From positions 1,344,847-1,408,846 of the forward strand of contig WBMW01003919.1 of the NCBI GenBank assembly GCA_013396635.1: 64,000 nt of DNA, given 5' to 3'. The notes under the pieces are model-generated. The model was not told the DNA's origin and did no database searches. It saw only the letters and a program-made list of their open reading frames with translations. Below are positions 13,111 through 27,083 of this stretch, one piece after another (the first letter of the stretch is position 1; every line of letters begins with the position of its first letter). A program made the translations under genes and the position numbers. Source of the stretch: Penelope pileata (Eukaryota > Chordata > Aves > Galliformes > Cracidae).

Positions 13111-15910
13111 GCAGCACTGGGTTTCCACGGAAAATTTCCACCCTAAGACCAGGAATGGAGGCAGGCATGCAGAGAGAGGGGAGCACAGCTTCGAGTGCCA
13201 GACCCCCTGGCTGGGCCACCTCCCCTCCTAGGGGCTGAGTTACTCCGAGTGCTTCGTGTTAAGCGAGTCCCATTGCAGCTGGCTCGTTTTAGGCACGTGC
13301 TGAGGTAGTTTTGAGAATCAAGGCTTTGGGTTTCTCAGGACGAGGACTGCTCTCCCCACTCTGGGGGAGCCCACCAGGGTCTGACACAGTGGGAAAATGT
13401 TTTCAGTTTGGGCTCAAAGGCTGATCGTAATCCCAATAACAAGAAGCCATCTGTGAGCAGAAGTCTGTGCGCTGTCCCCGGGGTACAGGGGTTGGGAAGG
13501 ACAGAGCTCTACAGGAAATTACCTGTGTCCCATGTGACAAAGCCTGGAGAAGGGCTGAGCCATCCCCTGCCTGGCCCTGGCAAGAGGGACCTGTGCCCAC
13601 CTGGCACCCCTCTGGTAGCCCACGGTGGCTGTGCCCAGTGCTCCAGAGAGCTTGGCTCTTCCAGAGCTGCAAGCATAAAACTAGTTAATGAATAAAGCAT
13701 TTGCTGTTCCTTTGGGAAAAAGAGGAAATGCTACAAAGGAAACACCTACAATAGTTTTTTTTTTAACGTGGCTGGGTGGGAACTGAAGGTCTATCACAAA
13801 GAAGCTTCTTTGGCTTTGATTTGACACTAGATTTCGGTCGGCCCAATGGAATTTCAATGCTATGGCCAAATATAACATCAAATAATGAAAAACTTCGATG
13901 GTAAACATTAACACAAACAGGCATCAAGTATATTAAACATCTTTTAGAACGCAACAGGCCAAATCTGCAAATTGGGAACAGGTCCCTGAGCTGGCACACT
14001 ATAAAAGCAGGCTTCAGTTTGCCATCTCCAGGACCTGCGGATGGAGTGCAGTGTATATCTGGGTTAGACTCCATTACATGTTTAGATTAAGCTCTGTGTA
14101 GCATTGATTCAGCAATTTATTTTGGCTACAAGGAGCTGGTTTTCAACCATGGCTGCCTTAATGGGATGTCCATAGCCAGATCTGCATTAAGGGGTCTAAG
14201 TGCTTGTTTTGTAAGTCTGGCTACGGAGGTCGGTGGCTCAACCCAAGCTTTGCAAAGCCAATACTGCAAACGGGGCCAAGTTTTTCAAAAGCAGGGACCT
14301 GCAGTGTGTGGTTTGTCAACTGAAGAAGTCTTTGAGTCTTTCAGAAGTACAAAATGCCCAGCAGCTTCCAGGGGAAGCAGCGTGGTGCGGGTGCGAGGGG
14401 CCGACAGCCCCTTTCTTCCCCCTGATGCGCTGCCTGCAGGGCTCCCACTGCCCCAGCTGTGGTCACCGAGCTGCCACCTGCCCTGCAGACCAGAGGCTGG
14501 CCAGCTCCCCAGCGTGCCTAAAATGCAAACCCCAAGCACATCTCAAGGTCTGTCCTGCTGAAATGGGTTCATTCCTTTCTCTTTGGTTGCAGAAGGTAGG
14601 AGCGGTGGATCACGGTGGTTAGTGCTGAACAGGGTCAGACTGTTCTGGAGGGGTCCTCCAGGGCTGGTAACCAGGAGCCTGATGTTGGAGAAGTGCAGTG
14701 GATCGAGGAGTGGTGCTTCTGCTCTTCCCAGACGCTCCTGTAGGTGAATATTAAATGATACAACAAATACAAGTAGGCCAATGACTATGTTTCTGCCATT
14801 GAAATAATTTCGTAGCTGCAGACCCTATTCACGCGTGACCCCTCCGCAGCACGCAGAGGCACATACGTGTCTGAGCTCCGTGTCCTTCTGTAGGCAGCTG
14901 GGCTGTAGCACGAATGCCAGCTTCCAGCGGAGCTGTTTTCCCTACTTTGATTTATAATTACTGATCACATGGGAGGATGGAGAGGGAAGGCCTGAGTTTT
15001 TTTGTTCCTCGTTTAATAATTTAATTTGTATTCTGATCTTCAAATCCCAATAGCACCATGTGAAGTAGAGAAACTCTGCAGGGGAGGGGGAGGAGGAATA
15101 GAGGAGGGAGCCAGGGCTTTCTATTTCCATATGGTGAGCCTCTCCTCCTCATGATCACAGCTTGTCATCTGTCTTCTTTTAAACTTCAGATCCCATGTAA
15201 AAATCTTCCCAGCAAAGAGTGGGCAATAAATGTGACACAAAGACAGTCCATGTGAAGAGATTATGTGGAATACTCATGGAGCACGGTTTCCTTAGAGGTT
15301 TCCTTTACATACACGGGAATAAGCTGCCCCAGGAATGGTGTATTGCCATTGTGGTGCACAGCAGGCAGGAGCCAAGCATGGGTGTTACGGATGTTCTGGG
15401 GAGATGTGCCTGAATATTCCTCTGCTTTAACTTGGCAGAAGGAACGATAGATGCCTTTCTTGTACTTTGAATTGTGGTTGGATGAAGTGACTGCACCAAT
15501 TTCCCTGCTCTTAAAGTGCAGCACAGTTCAGCCCATAGAGCTGCCACCCCACGAGCTGGGAGCGCTCAGCAGCAGCATCCCACCCATGGAAGGGAAGAAA
15601 TTGTTCCCACTGAGGCATTAGACTTTCTGTAAAATAAGTGGTGTGGTCCCCTGACATGCAGGCTTGCAAGAACAGAGCCATCTTGCACCTGCTTTTGTGC
15701 AGCGTGAATGCTGCTCACTCACAACACTTCTCAGTATCCATTTTATCAGGTTGCTTCAAGTGAACTGTGCTTTAAAATGGGATGGTGCTTTATAATCTTA
15801 GTGCAGTGCCAGCAGCTCTGCAGCTCGTTCCTGTGCATGCGCTTGAGCTGCACAGTGCCATGCAGTGGGGTGCAGGTGGCAGGGCATGGGGACAGCCCTT
15901 GCTGCATGTT

Positions 15911-15934
15911 GGGGAGGCTCAGGGGAGGCTCAGG
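15911..15934. repeat. 11-bp tandem duplication
   Basis: GGGGAGGCTCA occurs twice in direct succession, followed by a partial GGG. It is a minor local duplication. Confidence 0.8.
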
Positions 15935-16254
15935 GTGTTGGATTTCTGCAGGAAGCTCTCATTTCCCTCTTGCTGAGAAGGGTCTGCTCTTGCAGGAGAT
16001 GCTGGCTCTCTCCATTCTGGGACTGTCACCTCTTTGTCTGCCTCCCCCATAGCCGTGCCATGGAGAAGACGTGGGAGACAGAGCCAGCAGCTTCAGATCC
16101 AGCTGGTGCATCAATCCACCCAGGAGAAGCGTTGCAGGTACAAAAGCTGTTTGTTAGCTGCTAGGAGCTGAGGCGAGGCTGCCTGCACCGTGCCCTCCTA
16201 GCACTTAGCAGGTGCCTCCTTCTCCCTTCCCTTCCCTCGTGCATTCAGGTCCCC

Positions 16255-16410
16255 TCGTGCAGTACCTGCTGCCCACAAACCCGGGGCTTTGCCCTCGTAG
16301 CGAGGCCAGGAACCGCTGCAGGAAGCCCAGCCCCAGACCGGCCACCACGGGCCGCAGCACCGCGCGCTGTGCCAGCGCTTCCCCGTGTTACCGCTCTGTT
16401 CCGATGAAAC
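16255..16410. promoter_or_regulatory. CpG-rich patch
   Basis: About 16 CpGs in about 155 bp (hand count), including a GCACCGCGCGCTG core. Below formal CpG-island length. No core-promoter motif or recognised gene is attached to it. Confidence 0.3.
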
Positions 16411-18274
16411 GTTATACAGAAAGATATAGGCAAAGCATTATGCTCACAGCCTTTGCCAACGAGTTATGTTTTAATGTAATTTAACTGTAATCTCAGAGTG
16501 TTTTTGTTAGCTATAATTAGTAAAATATGTCTGTTTTCTGTGTTCCTTGAAGACGTCTGAACTCCTGCCAGTTCCCTATAGTTTTCCTGACATGCAGTGT
16601 AACAAGCAGACCACCAAAATGTATTTACCAATAACTGTTTATTTACATTCCATGAAATCTAATAACATTTGCTGCCTTCATTCGGGATAAATGCTGGCCA
16701 AAGTGTAAAGCATAAAAAAATAAACATTGACTTAATTTCTAACCCAGTCCACAGAATATTTTTGCTCAATTTGCCCTGCCTGTTAGCATTTTGGCATTTT
16801 GCTGTTTGGAAGTTGGGAAAAAAAAAAAAGTTGAAAAAGTTCTGTAATGTATCTTCCTGTTCAGTCCAAAACCTTGCAGGGATTTCCTGGACATTTTATT
16901 TTTCACTTCTGAAGTCTGCACGAGGCTGGTGTTTCGTTTCTTTGTTTTCAGCTCTCACAAGCATTTGAAACCATATTGCAGAGAGAATGTGCAGGGCACC
17001 AGGCAGTGGGGGTGGGGGTGTTGCACTGGTGCCAGTGTAAAGCACTTCTCACTGTCCAAGAGTGATTGGCTTTGCTGGTGAAAAAATAATGAGAATTAGA
17101 TCTGTATCTCGTTATTGCCCAAGTCTGCTCTTGTTCAGGAAAGTGTAACTGAGGGCAGAATTGTCGTCTCAGACCTTCAGCAGGTTCCTCTCCTCCGTGT
17201 CTGGTTTCGTTTATACAAGCACAGGCCCTCCCCAAGCTCAGATGGTGCAGGGAGGAGAGGGCCTGCACAGCTGTGGGTGGGACCCACAGCTGGCAAAGGC
17301 TGATGCAGCCCCGCTCATGTCAGCGGTGCGCGGTCCTCGCCTGGCCGGGGAGGGGCTGCTGCCTCTGTATGGCTCTGCAACACCTGGACAGCAGTAGCCT
17401 TCTCCGAGAGCATCGCGAGGCCATCACAAGGTGGGCTTTGGAGGCAGCCAGAGTTCACCTGCAGCATGGGCACCGTGCAGCAGAGAGGATGGCAAGGCTG
17501 AATGCGATCATATCCCCTCCTGGGACAGCAAAGCTGGCGAGGCTGCAGCATGCTCAAAGACGTCATCCGTTTGGCAGAGGTTCTGCTGCTCCATGGCCAT
17601 GCCTGCACCCGGAGCCTGCTATTGCCAAGCTGCATGGCCCTGCTTCATGCCTCACTCAGGGCACAGCTGCAGCAGAGGCCGAACCCTCAGGATGAGATGA
17701 TCTCAAGGTCACAGAAACGCCAGCCAGGATCTGGGAAGGCAGCACTGTGCCGCATCTCTTTGTGGGGAGGAGGCCATTTCTGGGGCACAGGAAGATGCTG
17801 TCAGTGCTGTCTGCTTGAAGGGACGGCTCCTGGAGGAGCCCCCAGCACCACATGAGGCCGTGACACTGCTGAAGGTTTGGAGAACTCGTTTTTAGGGCCT
17901 CTCCTTAAGAAGCAATCCTCACCTTTCGCAGTTCCTGGTTTAACTGGTAATTTAAGGCAGAGGCCACCTGCATTTTTCTGGATGCTCCACACACTGAATG
18001 TTAGCAAGTTAAGCCTGAGAGTAGCAGAGTTTTTAGGAGAATGCTGAGCAGCCCCATTCTGTGAGGGAGACCATAGGAGACCTTTCCAGCTATGAGCCTC
18101 CAAACTTCCTTGGGTTCTCCTGTCTCTGTACTCACCTAAATTGAGGGTAAAACTTTCCCTGAATTCAGATGAGAGCAAAATTTGAAAGATTTTGAAGGAC
18201 TTCTTTGAAAAACCTCAGGGTCAAAGATGGTACAAGTGAAATTCAAAATCCAGCTCAAGCAAGAGCCGACAAAA

Positions 18275-18441
18275 TCATCATAGAATCATACAACAGCTTG
18301 GGTTGGAAGAGACCGCAAAGATGATCCAGTTCCAACCCCCCTATCGTGGGCAGGGTTGCCACCCACTACATCAGGCATCAGATGAGGCTGCCCAGGGCCC
18401 CATCCAACCTGGTCTTGAGCACCTTCAGGGATGGGCCATCC
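18275..18441 (-). mobile_element. CR1 LINE, 5'-truncated 3' end (antisense)
   Basis: Read on the minus strand, this ends in the CR1 hallmark: GTTGGAACTGGAT, then a GGTCTCTTCCAACCCAAGC block, then the terminal ATTCTATGA-type octamer repeats. The block GTGGGTGGCAACCCTGCCCA points to the chicken-type CR1 subfamilies. Homology starts at the 3' end (18275) and fades after about 18441, giving a short 5'-truncated copy as usual for CR1. It carries a small internal duplication (CTGATG twice) relative to the consensus I recall. No protein-coding capacity remains. Confidence 0.92.
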
Positions 18442-21400
18442 AGACGTTGTTGTTGGATGAGGAGTCCATCCTCTTAGCATCTCCTTCTGAACACAGTAGT
18501 GGTGGCACTTTGCTTTCTGATGTCAACAAACTGCCCATCTTCCCAGGCTTCTGACAGAGCTCAAGTGTACATCCTTTGGGATAACAGAAATAAAAAAAAA
18601 AAGTAAATTATAGGTTGCCTGTTTATGGCTTCACTTTGCATTTCTGAGTTCCTTTCATTTTCCTCATTCAGTTTTCCTTTCTGTAGGACTTGCACTGTAG
18701 CTGGTGGATAGTTACAGAATGCAGGAAGGATTCACATGCTCTAAAACAATCAGAGGAGGTTTCTGCCCCACTGACAGCACTCAGTGGGCACCGTAGGCTG
18801 CCATTGTTCTGGTAGGATGCTTGGAAATCGAGCCGTGAATAGCCCAGTAGACTGTTTACTGCTAAAAGCGTGTTTCCAAAAGAGGGGAGCATTCCAAAAG
18901 AGCACATGAAAACATGGCGCAATCTAGGGGCACGGAGTGCATTTAGCCATGCGTGAAGGGCTCAGTTACCATTTTGCAGTTGGGTTGGTGCTGAACCTCT
19001 TGGCACGCTGGGCTCAGCCAGTCAAGGCGCTGGCACCCACCGCGTGGCCCGGCCTCCAGCCCGTCACCAAGCCTGGTTTTGGATGTTAAATGCTGCTGTA
19101 AACCAGCCCGGACAAGTTAAAGGCCAAGAATGTTTTCCAGAGATAATTATAAATACTGAAAAATGAGGGGAAAAAAAATAAAAGAGAATGAGAAAACTGG
19201 GATGTGCTGACAGAAAGAAAAACCAGAACAAAGTGCTTTCACCCCATGTTTACAAATAGGCAGGCTCGCAGCGGTTGCTGGGCTTAGCAAAGGCGCAGCT
19301 TTGGAATGGGAAAGGAAATCACCTTAGGACTTTTGGACCACATTGAAATTGTTGGAGACAAAGGCTGAAAATAAACAAACGCAGCAAATAACAGAATTCC
19401 TCGGCAGAAGGAACATTTCCTCCAACGTGGGGAGCTGCGGATGGGACTGAGTGCAGTCCCCAAGCTGCTAGTCATCAGATGCTTTGTTACAAGCTGTGGT
19501 TCTTCCTAATTAAGGCTGGAAATCTTTCAATTTGCTCTCTGTAAAAGCAGTAGAAACCAGTGGTGACAACCGGGGCCTGCTGATGGTGGCTGGAGTTTCA
19601 CCATAAATGTTAAACAGACTTGAGCTTGCGCCCAGGGTTTAACTTTGCTGATTCTGGTGGCATTTTGGGACCATGGAGCTGGGCAGGTGGTTGGGTGCAT
19701 CTGTGTGTAGGCGCTGCCTACATTGCACGGCATTTCCTCAGTGTCATGTGTAGAAGTATTTCAGTGCATAGAAGAGTTTTAAGACAACTCTGTTTTGCAA
19801 CATCTCAGCTGAAACTGCAGTAAGGCAAAAATAAAGTAGCCGAGGAACACGGAGCTGTTTTAATTTGTTGGGATTCATTGGAATAGGCTGGAATTCATTG
19901 GGATCCCCTTGTTTTGGGGTCAGGATTCCCCTTGGAGGGGCCGAGGTCTGGTGCTGGAGCTGGTGCTGCACCACCAAGCCTCAGCCAGGTCTCCTTCAAA
20001 ATGTTCGGCAGAGGAGGTGGAAAAAGTAGGTCAGGCTCTGCTCACAAACGCAGCACTGACATGTCGCCAATTCTAATGAAATTAGGGAATGGATCAGTGT
20101 TAAAACCTGGGCAAAGGAGATCAAAACTTGGTTGAACTCTCACAGGGAGAGAGAGCCCAGCTGTAACTACTGCCTGCTCGGTGTCTGAAAAAGCTGTAGA
20201 AATGAAGTGAAATAGACCTGTGTGTTCTTGGAGGGAAAAACTAGTGAAAGCAAGGGGAAAAAGACAACCACCTCCATGCAGCGTTTGGTGGAGATGCAGC
20301 CTGGGAGCCTCTCCGTTTTGGTACCCCTGCCCCTGTCCGGCTCATGTGCTTCGTGCTCCCTCTTTCCAACAGCCCAGGTATTCTTTGGTTATTTATTTCA
20401 CAATCTAAAGCTGCTTCGCAAAAATAAAATAAAATAATTAAAACACCCCCAAAGCCATCTGACTCATCCAAGCAGGACCCAGTCTAGTTTGGATATGGAG
20501 TGGGGTGAGGGAGTCGCTGCCGGAGGAGCATTTCTGGGCTGTCAGTTCAGCCCTGACCAAAGTAACTTTTTTTTTTTAAAGTACCCCGACAATTAGTGGT
20601 AAAAAGGTCACTAGTAAAAATGAGTTTTGTGGTTTTGCAACTTTGCATTAAAAAAACCACCACGCTTCTGGCACTGTGTCTCCCAGTTGGCAGCCTTTCC
20701 GCAGAGCGAATTGAATAAGCATGCCGGCTGAAAAGCCCGTTCAGATCGGTCCCTCTAGGTCAGGGCTGCCTTATGTAGCAGGGTGTTTGGGAGCTTGTGT
20801 TGCACCTGCCTGAATACAGCTGGTGGGAGAATTAAAGCGACCAGAGGTTTTATTTTCCCTTAGTCCCAGCCTCTCACCCTCTGTCTGCCCTGGAATATAT
20901 CATTAGCAATTAAAATATAATGAAATCAAATTGTGAGATCATTTTAAAGTTACTGACCCTAGCGCTTAACAGGTTGTGAATGTTTTTACAGAGGCTGAGG
21001 TGGTAGAAATGTTTTATTTCGTGTTCTTTATCCTTCAGAGACCTGAGTAATAAACAATTAAGTTGAACTCAAGCTAACTGTGGATAGTACAAATTGTTTT
21101 TTATTGGGTGTCCAACACTGCTTTTTTCTTTGCACCCTTTAGGAACTGAGACTCAGGCTTGAGGCATTAATTGGAGGTGATGAAAGGAACTAAAAATTAC
21201 AGTTCTGCTTCATATTTTGCAATGAGAAATGATACCAGCTTGGGAAAGATCTGCCACTGCCTAATGATCCCATATCTCAAGAACTCCCAAACTGGCATTA
21301 TTGCAGGCAGGTGCCCTGTTAACGCTTCCTGACCCCATCTGAAGCTTCATCAAGCTGCATAGAACCGGGGACAAGCTGTGAGTGTTCAACTTTTAAGCCC

Positions 21401-24400
21401 AGTTTCTTATGGATTTTGCCTTTCGCTCGATCTCTCCACACTTTCCTGTCTATCACACAACCCAGCTGCATTCCTCTGGGGGAGAACCTCAAGTGTAATT
21501 GCATCAAGGAGGTTTCTCAGTGGGATAATTTACTGAAAAATGACTGCCAGTAACCAGCCCAGTTCATCTTTGGACTGGTTCCGGTCTAGACGTGAAATTA
21601 TGTTTTCTAAAATGTTTTTATAGAAATGTAATCCATTTTCTGTTCTTCCAACGGGCGGGATGACTTTGGCAACATTTTGGTGGAACTCCAGGCCTGTTTG
21701 AAAGCAACAGCAACAGTATTTTTTTCTTCAATGAACTAGAATTTCATTTCTGCACTTTTTCAAAAGAAGGTTGTGATGAGATCCATAGCAAGAGAATTAA
21801 GAAATATGTGGAAAATCCTAACCACTGCAGGATCTGAATTTCCAAGGACACAGCTGATCTTTCTCACATGATGGCATGAACTTAAATTGAGCTCTGCAGA
21901 AAGGAAAGGTGAGTGCGGAGACTGCTGGGCAAGCCAGGCACATCCCTAACTTAGCAGCATATTTAGTCATGCATTTAATTTGATAGCAGCTGTCCCATCG
22001 TGGCCTGGGTGTGCCTCAGTGGGAGATGTCACTGCAGGTGCGTTGGGAGGTATCACTTTGGGTGTAATTAGATGCTTCCTTAGAGCCACTCATTAACCAT
22101 GTCCCCATCCACCTGCAGGCAGCCCAGCGTCGTCCAGCCCTGCCGTTGCTGGGCTCTTGGCACGGGCGGTGCCACTAGCAGCAAGGAGAGCTGGGGGGCA
22201 CCTACGTGATGATGCACTTAGTGCTCCTTCAGTGGGTAACAGGAGGAGGGGAAACTCCCCACTAGAAAACCTCGGGGCACTGCAGTTTGATTTATTCTTT
22301 TACCACTGTGCAAAGCACGAGGCACTGATTGCCTTTGAGCACTGGGTGACTTCAGTGACACGGTAAAGGTGATAGTTGAGTCCACACACCCGTGTCCCTC
22401 CACAGGAACCTACAGCACTTCAAATCCCAGTGAACTGAGCACGATTGCAGCAAGTGAAACCCCAAATGCTGCTTTTTAGGTGCACAGGGGTGCATCACAT
22501 CAGTGGGCCCCAGATCCCGTCAGTGGCTGAGCCCGTGTCTCGCAGGGTCTGCGGGTAGCAGCGAGGGGCAGGCAGGGCGGGCTCAGTGCGCTGAGGGAGT
22601 AGATGACGTAAAATTCAGGGGTCAACCTGTGAAAAAGGGGGAAAATTGGATTAGTTTTATCTACCCCAGGGGCCGACAGCAGCCTCCCATCATCCTGCAG
22701 ATACACTGGCAGCTTGGGAAAAGGGAAATTGTTAAAAACTGGTGCTGCTTCGTGCCACAGCGGCCTAACGAGGCTGGTCCCTAACCAGGCCGCGGGGCTA
22801 GGCCGCATCCCAGGGGTCAGGCCGCTGTGTTCTGCTCCCGGCCCCATTCGCCTTCGGGATACACGCCGCTCTTCTTTCATCTCTTGGATTCAGATCCACC
22901 ATAATAAATAAAATTCTTCCTGTCTGAAAGATACATTAATTTTGGTGGTCTCAAAAGTAGTGAAAATAAATAGTGGGCTTGGCACGCAGAGCCCGGACTG
23001 GAGTGAGGAGCAGAATGTGTGTACTTGGAGCTGTTTTTACAAGAACATAAGCTGTGGAAAAAGCTTGGCTTTTAGCTGAGTGTCTGAGGAGGAGCGGGGA
23101 GATTTGAGAAGTTCAGTCCAACGTCGTCAAATTGGGGTTTTTGCAGGGAAGCAGCACCTGGGCCCCACGGGGCAGCCTGGCTGTGCCCAGGGGGGTGGCA
23201 GTGCTGTCCCTGTGGTGTCAGGGCTGTGATGCCACACGGGGACATTTCACAAAGTGAAAGGGAGCCTCAGCCCCTTCACACATGGGTGTGCTTCCAGGCT
23301 ATGGGTTTAATGGCCCCCATCACCAAAAAGATGCACCCATTGCAAATGGGCTTTGCTGCTGCTAGGCTGAATGCAGCGTGGTTCTGAGCAATGCTGGTGG
23401 TTGGAGAGTAGGTGAATGGTTTGACATTACCCATGCACATGTGCTATTGAAAATCGTATCATTCAGAATTTAGACAGAAGCTGCTGTTAATTTTGGAGCC
23501 CCTCCGACATTCTAACAATTATTTTTTCCTTTGTCTGAAAAAGATGTGTGCCTTGGGGTTTGTTTGTCACACCCTGCCGCTGAGCGAGACTTCTCCGATG
23601 GAACAGGAGCAGCAGGAACGCCGTGACGGGGCTGCTTGGTAGCACAGTGAGTGGTGAAGAACAAATCTGAGTTTTAATAAGCTTTGTAGAAAATATCTGG
23701 CATCTAAATGTCATAGAGTGAGAAAGACATTTCAATCTTGAATTAATGAGTAGCGTCACAAAGCCAGCTATAAGGCAGGCATAGATATGAATACAAAACA
23801 GCATGTATGTCGTACAAAGAACCAAATATCCTATAACATTCTGCCACATAAATATGTTAATAAAAAACATAGCTTATTTACAGATTAAATTAATAGTGGC
23901 AGGAGTACCTCCAGAATTTCTTTTCCCCATGGATGGCCAGAGTTATGCCCCAGGGAGAGGCTCCCGGTGAGTGTCACCTCACTAACAGTAATGTCCGGGG
24001 CTGCGTGAGGGTGCAGGTCCCGCTGGCAGCTCCGTGCCAAGCCCACAGCAGCACACGATGGGCAGGGAGTGGTGCAGCCACAACCAGGTGGGCTCTGGGC
24101 ACAGGGTGCGCTCCTGGAGCCCACTCGCTTCCCTCCTCTGGAGAAACCGGTGGAGGCCGTGGTGCACTGGAAACAACAGTGCTTCATTCAACCCTTCTGG
24201 CAATCCTTTCGGCTGTATTTCAATGAGTTGTTATTTTGATAAACAGCGCACATGCCAAGACCTTTCAAGGTGAAGAAGCGCACGCTCAGCGTTTCCCAGA
24301 AGCTGCAGCATCGCATTTGGATGCGTGGCTCATGTGATTTCATCTCCAGAAGCTGCTTAGTTTCATTATAATGTTGCTTTTGTGCTGGTTGTGTTTTGAA

Positions 24401-27083
24401 AAGTTGGCTACTGTGGTGGACCCAACCCATGTCAGGGTTGAGAAAGGGTCAGTTTGGATACAAAACATCCAGCAACACCAGCTGCAGGGCTGGAGCTCAC
24501 TGCCTCGGCTCTGCTCAGCGCTGGCGGCGTGACGGCGATGACACAGCACAAGCAGGGGGAGCAGAACGCGCCAGCAGCGCGGGGCGAGGCAGCGGTGTCA
24601 CTTGTGTCGCTGTGACCAGGCCGCGACCATGTGTCCCCTGGTGTCTCACCGCCACCCACGTGCAAACACCGGAGTGGGGAGGCTTTGGAGAGGGAACCTC
24701 AGGCAGCTTAATTCAAGGCTGCAACACAGAATTTAGCCCCAGCGTTCTGGGTCAGATGCTCATTTTTTGTGTTTAGCTGTGGGAAGGAGAAGAATTAGTC
24801 AGACTGTAAGTGACTGATGCAAAAAAGCTAAAAGAAATTTTAATAAAAGCTACAGCATTAACAAATACTGAACTAATGACCTTTGATATATGAAGCAAAT
24901 GCTTCATCCCCTGGCCTATACAATGTTTCATTACCAGCCAAGGGAATTTACAGGTGTTAAATTAGCTGCAAGATAGCTCCCATATTGTGACCGTAGTAGA
25001 ACATATTGAAAAAGTTAATAAAGAATTGAACGTAGGGGCTGCTGAGTTCAAATGCAGCCTACTTGCCAGTTCATTCTGAGGTCTTCTCCAGCTAAATTCC
25101 AGCACAGGCCATGAGTCTGTGTCTGATTCTCTTTATTCCTTCTTAATCCCGAAGGACAGCATCCGCCAGCGCTGGCACAGAGATGAAAGCCAGGAGAGGT
25201 GCCACAGAAGCAGTCTCGCACTGCTGTACTCAGACATCAGTTTCACATCGTGCCTTGGAGTTTTCTTTTATCGTTTTTTCTACAGTCCGTAGGACTTCAT
25301 TTTATGCACTAAAAGTGGAGTCCCTTTTCTAAAAGTATTGTTGAATAGTTGGACAATTATTAATGGAGATAAAAAACACCCAGACCTTCCAGTTAACTGC
25401 AATCAAAAACAACTAATTGCCTATGTCCATAAATTTTACAATTATAGTTTGACATCAAACACAAAACATTCCTTGTTATTCCCAAAATTGTGATAGACAG
25501 CACACACACCATTGCTTGAAGTCCTTCAGCTCAGCTCCTTGCACACTGCTCCTGTTCCTGCTGACATCACTGCCAGTTGCAGGTGCGCGGGATTTCTTCG
25601 CCTGATGCCGTCTGCATGATGTGGGTTCTGGCCCACTGATAAGAACAGTTATTGCTTCCTCTTTTGGAGATAAAATTTTATTTGAGAAGTGCAGTGTAGT
25701 ACGCTGAGGGCAGGAAGGAGAGATGAAGTGGTGTTACATAAATAGGACTCTCAAACTTCACTATTTTCTTCTTAAAGCAGGATTTAGTGTATTCAGAAAT
25801 CCTGTGGTATCACCAAACTCCCAGATTAAGTACTGAACGTCACCTAACAATCCCAACAGTTTAACAAGACCAAGTCTTTAATGTGCACTAGCTGCACAAG
25901 TAACAGGAAAAACGTCCAAAGGGAGCAGGGGAGTGGGGCGGCTCGCTCTCTGGTGCAGGCAGACCATGCAGCAGCAGCAGTCAGCCTGGGGGCAGAGGAA
26001 GCAGGAGCAAGCGGGCGAGGTGGGCAGAGCAGACGCTCCTCGCTGTTGCTCTCTGTGCCTTTTGCTAAGGAACAAGTTCTTCTAAGGCTTAGGTTGTTCA
26101 AGCCAAGATTGAATGGCTTCAACTGTGGTGAAAGCGGAGACGGAGAGCCCTTGGCTGGGCAGCGGCAGCACAGGGGGATAACTAAATTAACGAGCAATTA
26201 CAGCTCCAATGGACATGGCCAAGGCCGCAACGCAAGGCAGAGGAGCTGGGGCAGGAGAGGAGGGGCAGCCCTGTCCGTCTGCTGGCATCCATGGTTGCTG
26301 CTTTCAGACGTTCTCCTTGATGCTACAGGAAAGCCGCATGTTATTCTGCAAATACAGCGTTCGTTTTCCATAAACAACAGCCATACAACGGTTTTCAAGC
26401 TACATGAGACGATGTGCATCATTCAATATCCCCCTCTAAAGAAGCAAAAACGCAACAGATGGGAAAATATAATAAAGTAATTTTATGACAGTTGCAACAA
26501 GCCAAGAAACTATAAAATGGCAGCAGATAGAAAATAGAATTATAGGATATAAGCACGGCTCGCTGTTTCCACCGGGCTGCTCGGCGAGGCCAGCAGGCAG
26601 CACCCCAGGGCCCCGTGCCCCGCGCTGGCTGCAGGATGCCACGATGCGGGCGGGTGGCACCCAGCCCTGTGCTGCCGGCCCCAGCCTGCGCCCAGGCAGG
26701 GAGGGGCCGCACTGCGCTTTATTTCCTGTTGCTCGTGGCTGCCTCACTGACCCCTCTCCCGGTAAATGAAACACCTCTGGCAGCACAGTGAGTTTGATTA
26801 AAAAACAGGAAATATAGGAGGTAAGACATTTTCAATAATGCCTTCGAAACTGGGGCCTGGCCCGATGGCCCGTAACTCGCCGATGTCAAGGAAGCTATCT
26901 CTGGGTGAGGGATGTGCGCTCCGTCCTCGCTGCGCAATGAAATCAGCTTTGGAATGAATCTCAGTTGTTTCTCTTAATCTTTCTTTTTTCTATTCATTAT
27001 TTTTCTAAACAAAGGCTCTATACGATTCTCTCTCGCTGTGTCTCCTGGGGGTTTGCATTTTCTCTGCTCTTTCGCACTGAATC
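18442..27083. other. Gene-less unique sequence with possible regulatory patches
   Basis: No gene or mobile element is recognised. AT-rich stretches at about 20885-20960 and 24835-25030 carry homeodomain-, TCF- and POU-like words. A CpG-rich run lies around 24510-24620 and another around 26575-26690. The 199-codon frame at 25881-26480 has no recognisable domain and is most likely accidental. A homopolymer A-run is at 18592-18602. Confidence 0.55.
24881..24907. promoter_or_regulatory. TCF-like site next to a perfect palindrome
   Basis: CTTTGAT (24881-24887) fits the TCF/LEF core. It abuts a perfect inverted repeat ATGAAGCA-AA-TGCTTCAT (24890-24907), which contains a POU/octamer-like GCAAAT word. 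The flanks are AT-rich. These are sequence-visible words; regulatory function is inference. Confidence 0.25.

Larger units (their letters stand above)
10061..18274. other. Gene-less unique sequence
   Basis: I find no gene or clear interspersed repeat in this stretch. It contains a 13-base A-run followed by the window's only ambiguous base (10395-10408). There are small CpG-rich patches at about 12999-13110 and 16255-16410, and an 11-bp unit tandem at 15911-15934. Open frames such as 14166-14561 and 17273-17695 are in GC-rich DNA, overlap other frames on both strands, and show no known motif. Confidence 0.55.

Noticed and set aside
20382..20392. miR-9-like start TCTTTGGTTAT
   Set aside because: Only the first 11 bases agree with mature miR-9. 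The following bases differ and no matching opposite arm able to form the precursor hairpin is present.
25881..26480. 199-codon plus-strand frame as a gene
   Set aside because: The translation has no recognisable family, and the same interval is open for 117 codons on the other strand, which is typical of chance frames.
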